Shown here one piece after another: positions 26,231-34,985 of a stretch of DNA of 64,000 nucleotides. The position numbers were made by a program, and so were the translations under genes. The notes beneath the pieces were generated by a model. That model made no database searches and had not been told where the DNA came from. It saw only the letters and a program-made list of their open reading frames with translations. Source of the DNA: Polycyclovorans algicola TG408 (GTDB lineage: Bacteria; Pseudomonadota; Gammaproteobacteria; Nevskiales; Nevskiaceae); contig NZ_JOMH01000001.1 of the NCBI RefSeq assembly GCF_000711245.1, positions 738,830 through 802,829 on the forward strand, in the 5' to 3' direction. Numbering within the stretch: position 1 is the stretch's first letter; every line of letters starts with the position of its first letter.

Positions 26231-26955
26231 ACCACCCGGGCCCAATCGCTGATCGCGCCGAGAATATAGTCCTCGGTGGCGCATTCGGCGGCGTCGGCTT
26301 CGCGTGCGGCGATGGTCTGCGCGAGGGTAAGACGCAGCGCGTTTATTCGCGTTGGCGGGCCATTCACCGGGTCCGGGCGGACGCGGCTCTGGTTGAGATA
26401 GAAGCGGAAGATGCGCCGCAGGTTGCTGATGCGCTCCACCAGCAGACGTGAGCGCGAGATGGCGCTGATGCGGTCGTGGAAGATGGAGATGCCGTCGCCC
26501 ATGGCACGGCGGTCATCGGGCGACCTGAAGGGGTTTGAAGCGAGTTCCTCGGCCAGTTCGATCAGCGCGGCGGCCTCGTCGGGTTCGTGGCGCTCGGCGG
26601 CAAAGCGCGCGATCACGCCCTCGGTGCGCGAGAACATGACGAAGAAGTCCTGCACTTCCTGCGGGGTGGGCGCGACCACGCGGCAACCCACCTGCGGAAT
26701 GATTTCCAGATAGCCGACGCTGCGCAGGTAGAGCACGGCGGAGGCCACCGGTTGGCGGCTGGCGCCGAACTGCTCGGCGAGGGTGTAGATCGACAGCGCC
26801 TCACCGAAGCGGTAGGTCCCGCGCACCAGGCGTTCTTCCAGTTCGGCCGCGACCTCGCCGGCTTTGCCGGCAAGATCGTTGGGCCGCACGCCGCGCACGA
26901 TGCTGCGGTTCCATCCGGAAACCCGCGACCGTGGCGGCTTGTCGGGAACGCCCAT
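26227..26955 (-). CDS. GntR-family transcriptional regulator (FCD-type)
   Basis: 242 residues. An N-terminal winged helix, IYTLAEQFGASRQPVASAVLYLR, includes the recognition helix, followed by GYLEIIPQVGCRVV. The C-terminal half is all-helical with FFVMFSRTEGVIARFAA and FHDRISAISRS, typical of the FCD effector domain, where His and Asp bind a metal and an acid ligand. It is 6 bp from the end of the CrtI-like oxidoreductase on the same strand, so it may be cotranscribed with it. The stop codon lies in a REP remnant. Confidence 0.87.
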   Translation of the reverse strand: MGVPDKPPRSRVSGWNRSIVRGVRPNDLAGKAGEVAAELEERLVRGTYRFGEALSIYTLAEQFGASRQPVASAVLYLRSVGYLEIIPQVGCRVVAPTPQEVQDFFVMFSRTEGVIARFAAERHEPDEAAALIELAEELASNPFRSPDDRRAMGDGISIFHDRISAISRSRLLVERISNLRRIFRFYLNQSRVRPDPVNGPPTRINALRLTLAQTIAAREADAAECATEDYILGAISDWARVV

Positions 26956-26961
26956 CGGTGA

Positions 26962-28383
26962 TCAGGCCGCGATGGGGTCGGGCTGCTTCGAGGCCGGGGT
27001 CATTTTTGACAGCGTCTCGAACAGCTCCAGCGCGCTGGTCGCGGCCAGCTCGGTGCCAATGCCGTGGCCGCCGGCTTCGCTGGACGCGAAGTACAGCCCC
27101 TTGAGCGGGCTGATGACCGACGGGCGTTTTTCGTGCACCTGGTCCACGGTTTGGCCGATGCCGATGATGGCGCCGGTTTCACCCGCCATGCCCTTGACCA
27201 AAGACGGCGGATCGACCCAGATTTTCTCGACTTTGCCGACGGCTTCCGGATAGACCGCATAGAACGAACGCATCAGCGACTCGCGCCATTCGTCCATGTT
27301 CTCGCGGATGTCGGGCGGGCACGCGTGCAATGAGGTGATCATCTGCTTGCCGGGGGGCGCCAGCTTTTCATCGAAGTTGCTCGGTGAACCAAAGCAGCCG
27401 CCGATCAGCTTCGGCACGACGCCAGCCATCATCTCGTCGGTGACCTTGCAGGGCGGATTCTCGGCATCCGGAATATAGATCACGACTTGCTTCTCGCTGA
27501 TCTTCTCGGAGCACAGGACACGCAGCATGACGCCGTGCCCGGAATAGGTCAGTTCGTTGATGCGGTCGACATAGGCCTTGGGCAGGTGCTCGGCGCCGAC
27601 AAAGTTGTTGACCGTGGCCTTGATGTCGGCGTTGCTGATGATGACGGGCGCGCGGAATTCCTCGCCATCTTTGGTGCGCACGCCGACGGCGGCACCGTTT
27701 TCAACGATGATTTTCTCGACCGGCGTTTCGTTCTTCACGGTGCCGTTGTACTTCTTGATGGCGTCGAGATAGACCAGCGGCACCGAGAAGTTGCCGCCCG
27801 AGGGGTAGGCGGTGGCGCGGTTCGACATGACTTCGCGGAAGGCGCGGATGAACTCCGCAGCGCTGGCAACCTTCGCCGGCACGCAGAAGTACTGGGCAGC
27901 AAAACTCTCGATCAGCGCATAGCCCATTTTGTCCTGCGTGTAACTTTTGACCCAGTCGCCGACCGACACGTACCAAAGCTCGGCGAGCTCGTCGTCGGAC
28001 AGCGTAAAGACAGCCTTGAACAGGCGCTCGAAATTCTCGCGCTCGTCATCGGCGACGACTTCCATCATCGATTTTTTCGAGTACTTCCGCTGCACGTCGC
28101 CAACCTGGATGTACGAGGTGCCGTCGAGCTGGTTCCAGGGGATGCCGTCGGGCATGTCGACCCGGTTGCAGACGTCCTGAAGGGGGCCTTTGTCGCTCAG
28201 GCAGTAGAAATGCCAGCCCAAATCCATCATGACGCCGTTGCGCTCGTAGGAGATGCAGCGGCCACCCATGTGTTTGTTGCGTTCCAGCAGCAGGACATTC
28301 CAGCCCCTGTGGGCGAGCAATGCGCCGATGGCGCCGCCGCCGATGCCGCTGCCGATGACGATTGCATCATATTGATTTGACAT
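26962..28383 (-). CDS. FAD-dependent oxidoreductase, CrtI/phytoene-desaturase-like
   Basis: 473 residues from ATG 28383 (MSNQYDAIVIGSGIGGG), with GGAG 11 bases upstream. IVIGSGIGGGAIGALLAHRG is the dinucleotide-binding motif, and ERNKHMGGRCISYE follows. The C-terminal FASSEAGGHGIGTELAATS completes the FAD fold. Members isomerise, desaturate or saturate polyprenoid and other hydrophobic substrates, and similar genes occur in steroid and fatty-acid catabolic loci. Substrate not known. A 12-bp perfect palindrome lies 54 bp upstream. Confidence 0.87.
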   Translation of the reverse strand: MSNQYDAIVIGSGIGGGAIGALLAHRGWNVLLLERNKHMGGRCISYERNGVMMDLGWHFYCLSDKGPLQDVCNRVDMPDGIPWNQLDGTSYIQVGDVQRKYSKKSMMEVVADDERENFERLFKAVFTLSDDELAELWYVSVGDWVKSYTQDKMGYALIESFAAQYFCVPAKVASAAEFIRAFREVMSNRATAYPSGGNFSVPLVYLDAIKKYNGTVKNETPVEKIIVENGAAVGVRTKDGEEFRAPVIISNADIKATVNNFVGAEHLPKAYVDRINELTYSGHGVMLRVLCSEKISEKQVVIYIPDAENPPCKVTDEMMAGVVPKLIGGCFGSPSNFDEKLAPPGKQMITSLHACPPDIRENMDEWRESLMRSFYAVYPEAVGKVEKIWVDPPSLVKGMAGETGAIIGIGQTVDQVHEKRPSVISPLKGLYFASSEAGGHGIGTELAATSALELFETLSKMTPASKQPDPIAA

Positions 28384-28436
28384 GTGTTTTCTCCGCTGCC
28401 TGCGACGGATAAGTCGCGTGATGACCAATTAGCCTA

Positions 28437-28448
28437 CTAGCATGCTAG
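28437..28448. promoter_or_regulatory. Perfect palindrome CTAGCATGCTAG
   Basis: It is 54 bp upstream of the CrtI-like start. The half TACTAGCAT also occurs next to the GTATGG dyad at 31412, so a shared regulator is possible. Weak assignment. Confidence 0.45.
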
Positions 28449-28644
28449 CAGAACGTGCGGGCGTTGTTGAAGGGCGGTCGCTACCCGTCGAACCAAGGCA
28501 CTGCGATCATGAGCGCGACACATCGCGCGCCGCATGTCATGTGGTTGCGTAGGGCGGGTAGAGCGCAGCGAAACCCGCCGTCAACGGGTCAGGTGAATCG
28601 TGGGTGCCCCTTCATGACGCAGGCCTATCCGCCGCCCTCAAAAC

Positions 28645-28681
28645 AAAAAGGCCGGCAACCCTTTCGAGTTGCCGGCTTTTT
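28645..28681. terminator. Bidirectional intrinsic terminator
   Basis: The stem GCCGGCAA...TTGCCGGC has AAAAAG before it and TTTTT after it. It ends the aldehyde dehydrogenase transcript on the minus strand. Confidence 0.88.
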
Positions 28682-28702
28682 CGTTTACTGCCTGCGCCGA
28701 AA

Positions 28703-30151
28703 TCAGCCCATCACATAAGTCGACTTGATCTGCTGATAGCCGCTCAGCGTTTCGGCGCTGAACTCGCGACCCAAGCCGCTGGCCTTGACGCCGCCGAACG
28801 GCGAGCCAATCGACGGCAGGTAGCCGTTGATGCCGATGGTGCCGGTCTGCACGCGACGGCTGAGGCGGCGGGCGCGGTCGGGGTCGCTGCTCCACACCGA
28901 ACCGCCCAGGCCGTACTCGGTGTCGTTGGCGAGGCGCACGGCGTCGTCTTCGTCCTTGTACGGAATCACTGTCAGCACCGGCCCGAAGATTTCTTCGCGG
29001 GCCACGCTCGACGTGTAGTTTTCATCGGCAAACACGGTGGGTTCGACGAACCAGCCGCGGTCGATGCCCTTGGGACGACCGCCACCGGCGATCAGCTTGG
29101 CTTCGGCCTTGCCCTTGGCGATGTAGCTTTCAACGCGGTCGCGGTGCATGGACGAAGCCATGGGGCCGACGTGGGTGTTCAGATCCAGCGGATCGCCAAC
29201 GGTCAGCCCGCCGACCAGGCCGGACAGCGCTTCAAGCACCTGCTGGTACTTGTTCTGCGGCGCCAGGATGCGGGTACAGGCAAAGCAGGTCTGGCCGTTG
29301 TTGAGCAGCGACACCATGGGCAGACCCTGCATCACGGTGTTGAGGTCGGCGTCATCGCAGATGATGGCCGCCGATTTGCCGCCGAGTTCCAGCGACACCG
29401 GGCGCAGCAATTCGCCGCAGACCTTGGCGATGCTGCGGCCGGCGCCGGTGGAGCCGGTGAAGGCGACCTTATCGACGCCGGGGTGCGACACCAGGTAGGC
29501 GCCCACTTCACGGTCGGCGGCGACCCAGTTGAGCACGCCGGCCGGGACGCCGGCTTCGGCGGCGGCTTCGGCAATCAGGTAGCTGTCGAGGATCGTGCCC
29601 GGTGAGGGTTTGATGACCACGGTGCAGCCCGCGGCCATGGCCGGGGCGATCTTGGTCAGCGCCAGCACCACGGGGAAGTTCCACGGGACGATGGCGGCTA
29701 CGACGCCAATCGGCGTGCGATCAACCAGGGTTTCTTTGCCCATCTGCGACGGGCGCGATTCTTCCGACACCATATTGCGGGCAAGCTCGGCGTAGTAATG
29801 CAGGAAGCCGACCGACAGCTGGCCTTCCAGCATGGTGCTGATCGACAGCGGCATGCCGTTCTGGGTGCTCACGGCGCGGGCAATGGCGTCTTCACGCTTG
29901 GCCAGCGCGGCGGCAAAGCGAACCATGATGTCGGCGCGCTCGGCTGGGGTCGCGTTGGCCCACGGGCCGGATTCGAAGGCCTTGCGTGCGGCGCCCACGG
30001 CGCGGTCGACGTCGGCCTCGGCCGCCTCGGGGACCATCGCAATCACCTCTTCGGTGGTGGCGTTGATCAGCTTGAACTGCCGGTCGGACGAGGGGCTGAC
30101 CCATTCGCCGCCGATGTAAAACGCATTACGGATGTTGTCCTGCATGCCCAT
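28703..30151 (-). CDS. Aldehyde dehydrogenase (NAD-type)
   Basis: 482 residues. The catalytic Glu lies in SLELGGKSAAI and the nucleophile Cys in NNGQTCFACTRI. AIVPWNFPVV and FTGSTGAGRSIAKVCG are the NAD-binding elements, and EEIFGPVLTVIPY follows. It oxidises an aldehyde to an acid, which would fit the step after AlkB hydroxylation and alcohol oxidation. Its start is near a cluster of hydrophobic-substrate genes, and a MITE-like element separates it from the upstream SDR. Confidence 0.93.
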   Translation of the reverse strand: MGMQDNIRNAFYIGGEWVSPSSDRQFKLINATTEEVIAMVPEAAEADVDRAVGAARKAFESGPWANATPAERADIMVRFAAALAKREDAIARAVSTQNGMPLSISTMLEGQLSVGFLHYYAELARNMVSEESRPSQMGKETLVDRTPIGVVAAIVPWNFPVVLALTKIAPAMAAGCTVVIKPSPGTILDSYLIAEAAAEAGVPAGVLNWVAADREVGAYLVSHPGVDKVAFTGSTGAGRSIAKVCGELLRPVSLELGGKSAAIICDDADLNTVMQGLPMVSLLNNGQTCFACTRILAPQNKYQQVLEALSGLVGGLTVGDPLDLNTHVGPMASSMHRDRVESYIAKGKAEAKLIAGGGRPKGIDRGWFVEPTVFADENYTSSVAREEIFGPVLTVIPYKDEDDAVRLANDTEYGLGGSVWSSDPDRARRLSRRVQTGTIGINGYLPSIGSPFGGVKASGLGREFSAETLSGYQQIKSTYVMG

Positions 30152-30287
30152 GAGTCACTCCTTGCACGTGCCGCATATGAGATGAGGTGTATGCCCGTTG
30201 CGGTTGCCGGGTGCACCTGTGTGACGAGTGTGGCGCCGCTCGGCGCGGCCGTCCCCTACACAAAGGGATGGCCGCGCTTAATGTTTA

Positions 30288-30429
30288 GGGAACCTCTGAA
30301 AAACGTAGCGAGCGAAGCTCAGTTCGCGTTCCGCCGGAGCGCAGAAAACGGAATGTACTGAAGTACATGAGTATTCCGAGCACCGCCGGAACGTGAAATG
30401 ACGAGCGTAGTAGTTTTGCGGAGGTTCCC
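30288..30429. mobile_element. MITE-like element with inverted ends and TA duplication
   Basis: 142 bp with imperfect ends GGGAACCTCTGAAAAACG and CGGAGGTTCCC-type inverted. It is flanked by TA at 30286-30287 and 30430-30431. It contains an internal TGTACT-ga-AGTACA hairpin and has no coding capacity. The TA target duplication resembles IS630-type elements, but the parent family is unsure. It forms the stop codon of the neighbouring SDR gene. Confidence 0.75.
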
Positions 30430-31322
30430 TAGACGGTGCGCTGGGCCTTGGCGGTTGCCGAGGCCGCCTTGCTGGTCTCGCGAACCTTGTCCCAGGCCTC
30501 GTCGCTGAGCTTGTTCAGGCCGGCGAAGGTGGATGGCGCAGCGAGGTGATGGCCGCCGTCAATGCACACGGTTTCGCCGGTGATGTAGTCGCACTCGTCG
30601 CTGAGCAGCAGAATCATCAGATTGGCCAGCTCCTTGATCTCACCGTAACGGCCCATTGGCACTTCGTCAGCGCTGGTGGCGCCGACCTTCACGTCGTCCG
30701 TCGGCGACAGCATCTGCCATGCATATTCAGTGGGGAACGGTCCCGGCGCGACGGCGTTGATGCGAATACCGTAACGCGCCCATTCCACCGCCAGCGACAT
30801 GGTCATGGCGTTGACCGCGGCCTTGGCCATGGCCGAGGGCACCACGTAGGCCGATCCGGTCCACACCCAGGTGACCAGCGTGGAGACGATGGAGCCCTTC
30901 AGGCCCTGCGCGATCCAGCGCTTGCCGCAGGCGTGGGTGGTGTAAAAGGCGCCGTTCATTACCGTCGAGGTGATGGCTTCAAAGGCGCGCGGGCTGATGT
31001 CTTTGGTGGGCGCGATGAAGTTGGCGGCGGCGTTGTTGATCAGGCCGGTGAGCGGGCCGTGTTCGGTCCAGATCTGTTCGATGGCCGCATCGACCGACTC
31101 CGCTTTGCGAATGTCGACCGACTGCGTGAAGGCGCGGGTGGCGCCACATTTTTCGTTGATCTCGGCGGCCGCGGCATCGAGCACTTCCTGCCGGCGACCC
31201 CAAAGGTGCACGTGCGCGCCGTGTTCGGCGAGGAAGCCGGCGACGCCTTTACCGAGACCGGTGCCACCGCCCGTGACGAGGATTCTTTTGCCTGCGAGTG
31301 CCTCTTTGCTGTAAAGCGCCAT
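30429..31322 (-). CDS. SDR, 2,4-dienoyl-CoA-reductase-like
   Basis: 297 residues from ATG 31322 (MALYSKEALAGKRILVTGG). An upstream frame exists to 31448 but lacks family-like sequence, and no good ribosome site is seen for either start. TGGGTGLGKGVA is the cofactor motif, INNAAANFIAPTKD follows, and SAMAKAAVNAMTMSLAVEW has the Ser/Lys pattern of dienoyl-CoA reductases. The C-terminus ASATAKAQRTV ends in a TAG that is created by the MITE-like element's edge, so the native C-terminus may have been longer or different. Confidence 0.87.
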   Translation of the reverse strand: MALYSKEALAGKRILVTGGGTGLGKGVAGFLAEHGAHVHLWGRRQEVLDAAAAEINEKCGATRAFTQSVDIRKAESVDAAIEQIWTEHGPLTGLINNAAANFIAPTKDISPRAFEAITSTVMNGAFYTTHACGKRWIAQGLKGSIVSTLVTWVWTGSAYVVPSAMAKAAVNAMTMSLAVEWARYGIRINAVAPGPFPTEYAWQMLSPTDDVKVGATSADEVPMGRYGEIKELANLMILLLSDECDYITGETVCIDGGHHLAAPSTFAGLNKLSDEAWDKVRETSKAASATAKAQRTV

Positions 31323-31400
31323 TTTTTTGTGTGTCCAGATGGTTGTGAGTTTTTGGTCGGGGAACTGTGATCCCGGCGGAGCGGACCGACCGTGCAACTG

Positions 31401-31414
31401 GTATGGAACCGTAC
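31401..31414. promoter_or_regulatory. GTATGG-NN-CCATAC operator, site 3
   Basis: GTATGGAACCGTAC, between the divergent SDR and acyl-CoA dehydrogenase genes. It is followed at once by TAGCAT, like the palindrome at 28437. Confidence 0.75.
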
Positions 31415-31510
31415 TAGCATTATGGCCATCTTGCTCATCGGTCGGCAATGTCGCGCCTCGCGGCGACAGTGCGGCTGTCTCAACGCTGTCTGACGCTTCG
31501 GAGCCCCAAC

Positions 31511-32656
31511 GTGCTTGCTCACCGTGATGTGTACAACGCAGACCATGAAATGTTCCGCGACGCCGTACGCGGCTTTATCAAGGCCGAGATTGCACCGCAT
31601 TTCGACCGCTGGGAAAAGGCCGGCATTGTTGATCGCAGCTACTGGCAGGCCGGCGGTGCCGCGGGGTTGCTTTGCCCGCAAGTGTCAGAGGAATACGGCG
31701 GTGCCGGCGGTGACTTCAAGCACAACGCCATCATCATTGAAGAGATCAGCTACGCCGGGTTCGGCGGTCCGATGACCGATTTTTCGGTGCACAGCGACGT
31801 CTGCGCCGGGTACCTGTACAGCGTGGGCACTGAAGAACAGAAACGGCACTGGCTGCCCCGCATGGCGCGCGGCGAAACGGTTTGCGCCATTGCCATGACC
31901 GAGCCGGGCACCGGCAGCGACCTGCAGGGCGTCAAGACGCGGGCGGTTCGTGATGGCGACGTCTATCGCATCAGCGGCTCGAAAACCTTCATCTCCAACG
32001 GCCAGCACTGCGATCTGGTGATTGTCGTCGCCCGCACCTCCGACGCGCCCGGTGCCAAGGGCATGAGCCTGATCCTGCTGGAGACCGATCGCAAAGGCTT
32101 TCAGCGCGGTCGCAAGCTCGACAAGCTGGGTTATCTGTCATCCGACACGTCCGAAATGTCGTTCGATGAGGTCGAAGTGCCGGTCAGCAATCTGTTGGGC
32201 CATGAAGGGGGCGGCTTCGCAACCTTGATGACCGAGCTGCCGCAGGAGCGCCTGGCCATTGCCTTGCAGTCGATGGGCGCGGCCCAACGGGCCCTGGACA
32301 TCACTTGCGAGTACGTGCGCAACCGCAAGGTATTTGGCTCAGCGGTCGCCGAGTTTCAGAACACCCGCTTCAAGCTGGCCGATCTGAAAGCCGACATCCT
32401 GGTGGGTTGGGCCTTCGTCGACCAGTGCCTCGAAAAACACGTGCGCGGCCAGTTGACGGCGCTGGATGCCTCGGCTGCCAAGCTCTGGTGCACCGAGATG
32501 CACGGCCGCGTGGTTGATCAGTGCCTGCAATTGCATGGCGGTTACGGCTTCATGCGCGAGTATGAAATTTGCCGTCTGTATGCCGATGCGCGGGTGCAAC
32601 GCATTTACGGCGGCACCTCAGAAATTATGCGCGAGCTCATTTCGCGCAGCCTTTGA
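31511..32656 (+). CDS. Acyl-CoA dehydrogenase
   Basis: About 381 residues from GTG 31511, which is preceded by CGGAG with a 7-base spacer. The upstream frame from 31448 is not family-like. AMTEPGTGSDLQGVKTRA is the FAD/substrate motif, RKVFGSAVAEFQNTRF the C-terminal domain signature, and HGGYGFMREYEICRLYADARVQRIYGGTSEIM the terminal region. The position used for the catalytic Glu in medium-chain enzymes is Gly (IYGGT), as in many bacterial long- or branched-chain ACADs. It is divergent from a DECR-like SDR across a GTATGG dyad. Confidence 0.93.
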   Translation: MLAHRDVYNADHEMFRDAVRGFIKAEIAPHFDRWEKAGIVDRSYWQAGGAAGLLCPQVSEEYGGAGGDFKHNAIIIEEISYAGFGGPMTDFSVHSDVCAGYLYSVGTEEQKRHWLPRMARGETVCAIAMTEPGTGSDLQGVKTRAVRDGDVYRISGSKTFISNGQHCDLVIVVARTSDAPGAKGMSLILLETDRKGFQRGRKLDKLGYLSSDTSEMSFDEVEVPVSNLLGHEGGGFATLMTELPQERLAIALQSMGAAQRALDITCEYVRNRKVFGSAVAEFQNTRFKLADLKADILVGWAFVDQCLEKHVRGQLTALDASAAKLWCTEMHGRVVDQCLQLHGGYGFMREYEICRLYADARVQRIYGGTSEIMRELISRSL

Positions 32657-32709
32657 GCGCTGCGACGCTACCCGTAGAACACGGTGCAAGCGACAGCTTT
32701 ACTTGAATC

Positions 32710-32723
32710 GTAGGCTACCGTAC
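32710..32723. promoter_or_regulatory. Degenerate GTATGG-type operator upstream of AlkB copy 2
   Basis: GTAGGCTACCGTAC matches site 3 at 11 of 14 positions and is flanked by ATC/GAT, giving ATCGTA...TACGAT arms. It lies 186 bp upstream of the hydroxylase start. This is weaker than the other sites. Confidence 0.5.
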
Positions 32724-32908
32724 GATATTTGAAGTTGCCGCTGATCCGCCGCCGGGTCGGAATAGATCGCGCCACTTGGCATTTTTGTCCAAAGGCGTAG
32801 GATCGGGGTCATCAGGGACGCGGAAGAACGTCCGCACCCATAGGGCCCGGCGTGATTGCCCGGCACTCAACGAAAACGCGATGTTTCTGGACTGGATTGG
32901 AGATCGAC

Positions 32909-34027
32909 ATGGACTACTTAAAATATTGGGTTCCCGTACTTGTGGTGGCCCTGACGGCTGCCGGTTTGGCTGCGGGCGGGAACTGGATGTGGGTGGGCAT
33001 CGCCAGCTTCCCGATTCTGGCGATCCTCGACACCGTGGCTGGCCGTGACTACAGCATGCGCAAGATGAGCAATGCGACCCTGGCCAACATTCCGATCTGG
33101 ATCTGCTGCATTGGCCCGGTGCTGCTGTACTTTGTCTTTGCCTGGCAGATCGCGCAGGGCGGCGTCACGGGCATGCAGATGCTCGGCGGTATCTTGAGCG
33201 TTGGCTGGATGGGGGTGATCCCGCTGGTCCCTGCTGCGCACGAGCTCTATCACATGCGTAGCCCCATCGCCCGCACCGTGGGCCGCTACGGCCACCTCTG
33301 CATTCTCGACTGCACCCGCGACATCGGCCACGTGATCAACCACCACATTGACGTAGCCACCACCGAAGACGGGGACACCGCGGCTCGCGGCACGAACCTG
33401 TACAAGTTCACCGCCAATGCAGTGGTCGAGAGCACCGTGTATGCCATGAAGATGGAAAGTGGCGCGCTCAAGAAACAGGGCCTGCACCCCTGGCACTACA
33501 AGCACCGCGTCTGGCGTGCCCTGCTGGCGCTGGCCATCTTCCACGCCATCATCTTCTTCATCGGCGGGCCGGTGGCCAACCTCGCCGCCCTGGGGGGTCA
33601 GCTCGTGGCGCGGGTGTGGGTGGAAAGCTTCAACTACTTCCAGCACTACGGCGTAATTCGCCTCAAGGGCGCGCCGATTGGCCGTCGCCACCTGTGGAAC
33701 CATCTGGGTTGGTTCTCACGGACCATGGGTTTTGAGATCACCAACCACGCCGACCATCATCTGAACTCCTATCAGGTGTACTACAAGCTGGTGCCGCATA
33801 AAGAAGCGATTCCCATGCCGTCGGTGTTTGTCTGCTTCCTGTCGGCCCTGATTCCGCCGGTCTGGCACGAGATGATCATCAAGCCGGCCCTGAAGCGGTG
33901 GGACCTGGAGTTCGCCAACGCCGAAGAGCGCAAGTTGGCCGCCGAGCAAAACAAGGCCGCAGGCTGGCCTGACTGGCAAAACGAGCCCGGCGCCGAGGTC
34001 GGGAAAGCCGCCACCGTCGGGGTTTAA
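32909..34027 (+). CDS. AlkB/XylM-type membrane hydroxylase (copy 2)
   Basis: 372 residues from ATG 32909 (MDYLKYWVPVLVV), with GGAG 8 bases upstream. It is longer upstream in frame but not family-like there. The histidine clusters are H111/H115 (HELYH), H141/H145/H146 (HVINHH) and H280/H283/H284 (NHADHH). Several transmembrane segments separate them. Very similar to the copy at 53526-54644. It lies ahead of an enoyl-CoA hydratase and a ligase, separated from them by a terminator. Confidence 0.93.
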   Translation: MDYLKYWVPVLVVALTAAGLAAGGNWMWVGIASFPILAILDTVAGRDYSMRKMSNATLANIPIWICCIGPVLLYFVFAWQIAQGGVTGMQMLGGILSVGWMGVIPLVPAAHELYHMRSPIARTVGRYGHLCILDCTRDIGHVINHHIDVATTEDGDTAARGTNLYKFTANAVVESTVYAMKMESGALKKQGLHPWHYKHRVWRALLALAIFHAIIFFIGGPVANLAALGGQLVARVWVESFNYFQHYGVIRLKGAPIGRRHLWNHLGWFSRTMGFEITNHADHHLNSYQVYYKLVPHKEAIPMPSVFVCFLSALIPPVWHEMIIKPALKRWDLEFANAEERKLAAEQNKAAGWPDWQNEPGAEVGKAATVGV

Positions 34028-34073
34028 CCTCGGGTGCTGCCCGCCTGCTTTATCACCATTTGATTGCTTTACG

Positions 34074-34110
34074 GCCACTGGTCTCCTCGTTGAGACCAGT
34101 GGCTTTTTTT
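34074..34110 (+). terminator. Intrinsic terminator after AlkB copy 2
   Basis: A 12-bp stem GCCACTGGTCTC/GAGACCAGTGGC with a 6-base loop, followed by seven T. It ends 11 bp before the enoyl-CoA hydratase start. Confidence 0.9.
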
Positions 34111-34120
34111 CAGGACATTT

Positions 34121-34909
34121 ATGGTTTATCAATCCATCAGCCTGGACGTCACCGACGGCTTGGCGCGCCTCACCTTGACCCAACCGGCGGCCGGCAACCC
34201 CTTTAACGCCGAGTTCTGCCGAGACATCTGTCAGGCGAGCAACGAACTCGCCGGCCGTAAGGATCTACGTGCCGTGCTGATCACCGCGCAGGGCAAGTTT
34301 TTCAGCGTCGGCGGTGACATCGGCATGTTCATGAAGATGCTCGACACCCTGCCAGACGCCATTCGTGACTGGACTTCGACCCTGCACATGGGCATCGCCC
34401 GGTTGCAACGACTGGACGCACCGATCATTGCCGCCGTGCACGCGACCTGCATGGGTGGTGGGGTCTCCATGGTGGCGGGCTGCGACCTGGTGGTGGCCGG
34501 CAAGAGTGCCCGTTTTGGTGCGGCCTACCCGCAGATTGGCTACAGCTTTGACGCGGGCGCATCGACAGCGCTGACCTCACGCATGAGCATCGCCCGCGCC
34601 AGACGCTTCATGCTGTTCAACGAGATGCTGACCGCTGAAGCCGCCGCCGACATCGGGCTGGTTGACCACCTGGTTGATGACGACCAACTGCTCGCCGAGG
34701 CCGAACGTATGGCGGTGCAGCTGAGTCAGGGGCCAACCCGGGCCTATGGTGAAATGCGGCGCATCTTGAACAAGGCGCTGCGCCAGCCGCTGGAGGCGCA
34801 ATTGGAAGACGAGGCGCAGGCGCTTGCCAAAGTGGCGGGCAGTCTCGACGCGCGCGAGGGCATCACCGCGTTTGTTGAAAAGCGCAAACCGCGTTTCCAG
34901 GGTCAATAA
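34121..34909 (+). CDS. Enoyl-CoA hydratase/isomerase
   Basis: 262 residues, crotonase fold. The oxyanion-hole segments FSVGGDIGMF and HATCMGGGVSMVAGCDLVVA are intact, and FGAAYPQIGYS follows. Unlike the copy at 7636-8448, this frame has no premature stop. Likely role: hydration of a 2-enoyl-CoA in beta-oxidation. It starts just after a terminator, so it may have its own promoter, and it precedes a ligase by 76 bp. Confidence 0.93.
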   Translation: MVYQSISLDVTDGLARLTLTQPAAGNPFNAEFCRDICQASNELAGRKDLRAVLITAQGKFFSVGGDIGMFMKMLDTLPDAIRDWTSTLHMGIARLQRLDAPIIAAVHATCMGGGVSMVAGCDLVVAGKSARFGAAYPQIGYSFDAGASTALTSRMSIARARRFMLFNEMLTAEAAADIGLVDHLVDDDQLLAEAERMAVQLSQGPTRAYGEMRRILNKALRQPLEAQLEDEAQALAKVAGSLDAREGITAFVEKRKPRFQGQ

Positions 34910-34985
34910 GCCGGTCCGCGATTGGCGGGCCAACCATTCGAACAGATTGCCAGTCAGGCGATCGACAAGACGGAGGATGCAAACC

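Larger units (their letters stand above)
28384..28702. other. Intergenic region, about 320 bp, with palindrome and terminator
   Basis: It holds the CTAGCATGCTAG palindrome at 28437-28448 and a bidirectional terminator at 28645-28681. I see no convincing gene in the remainder. Confidence 0.6.
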
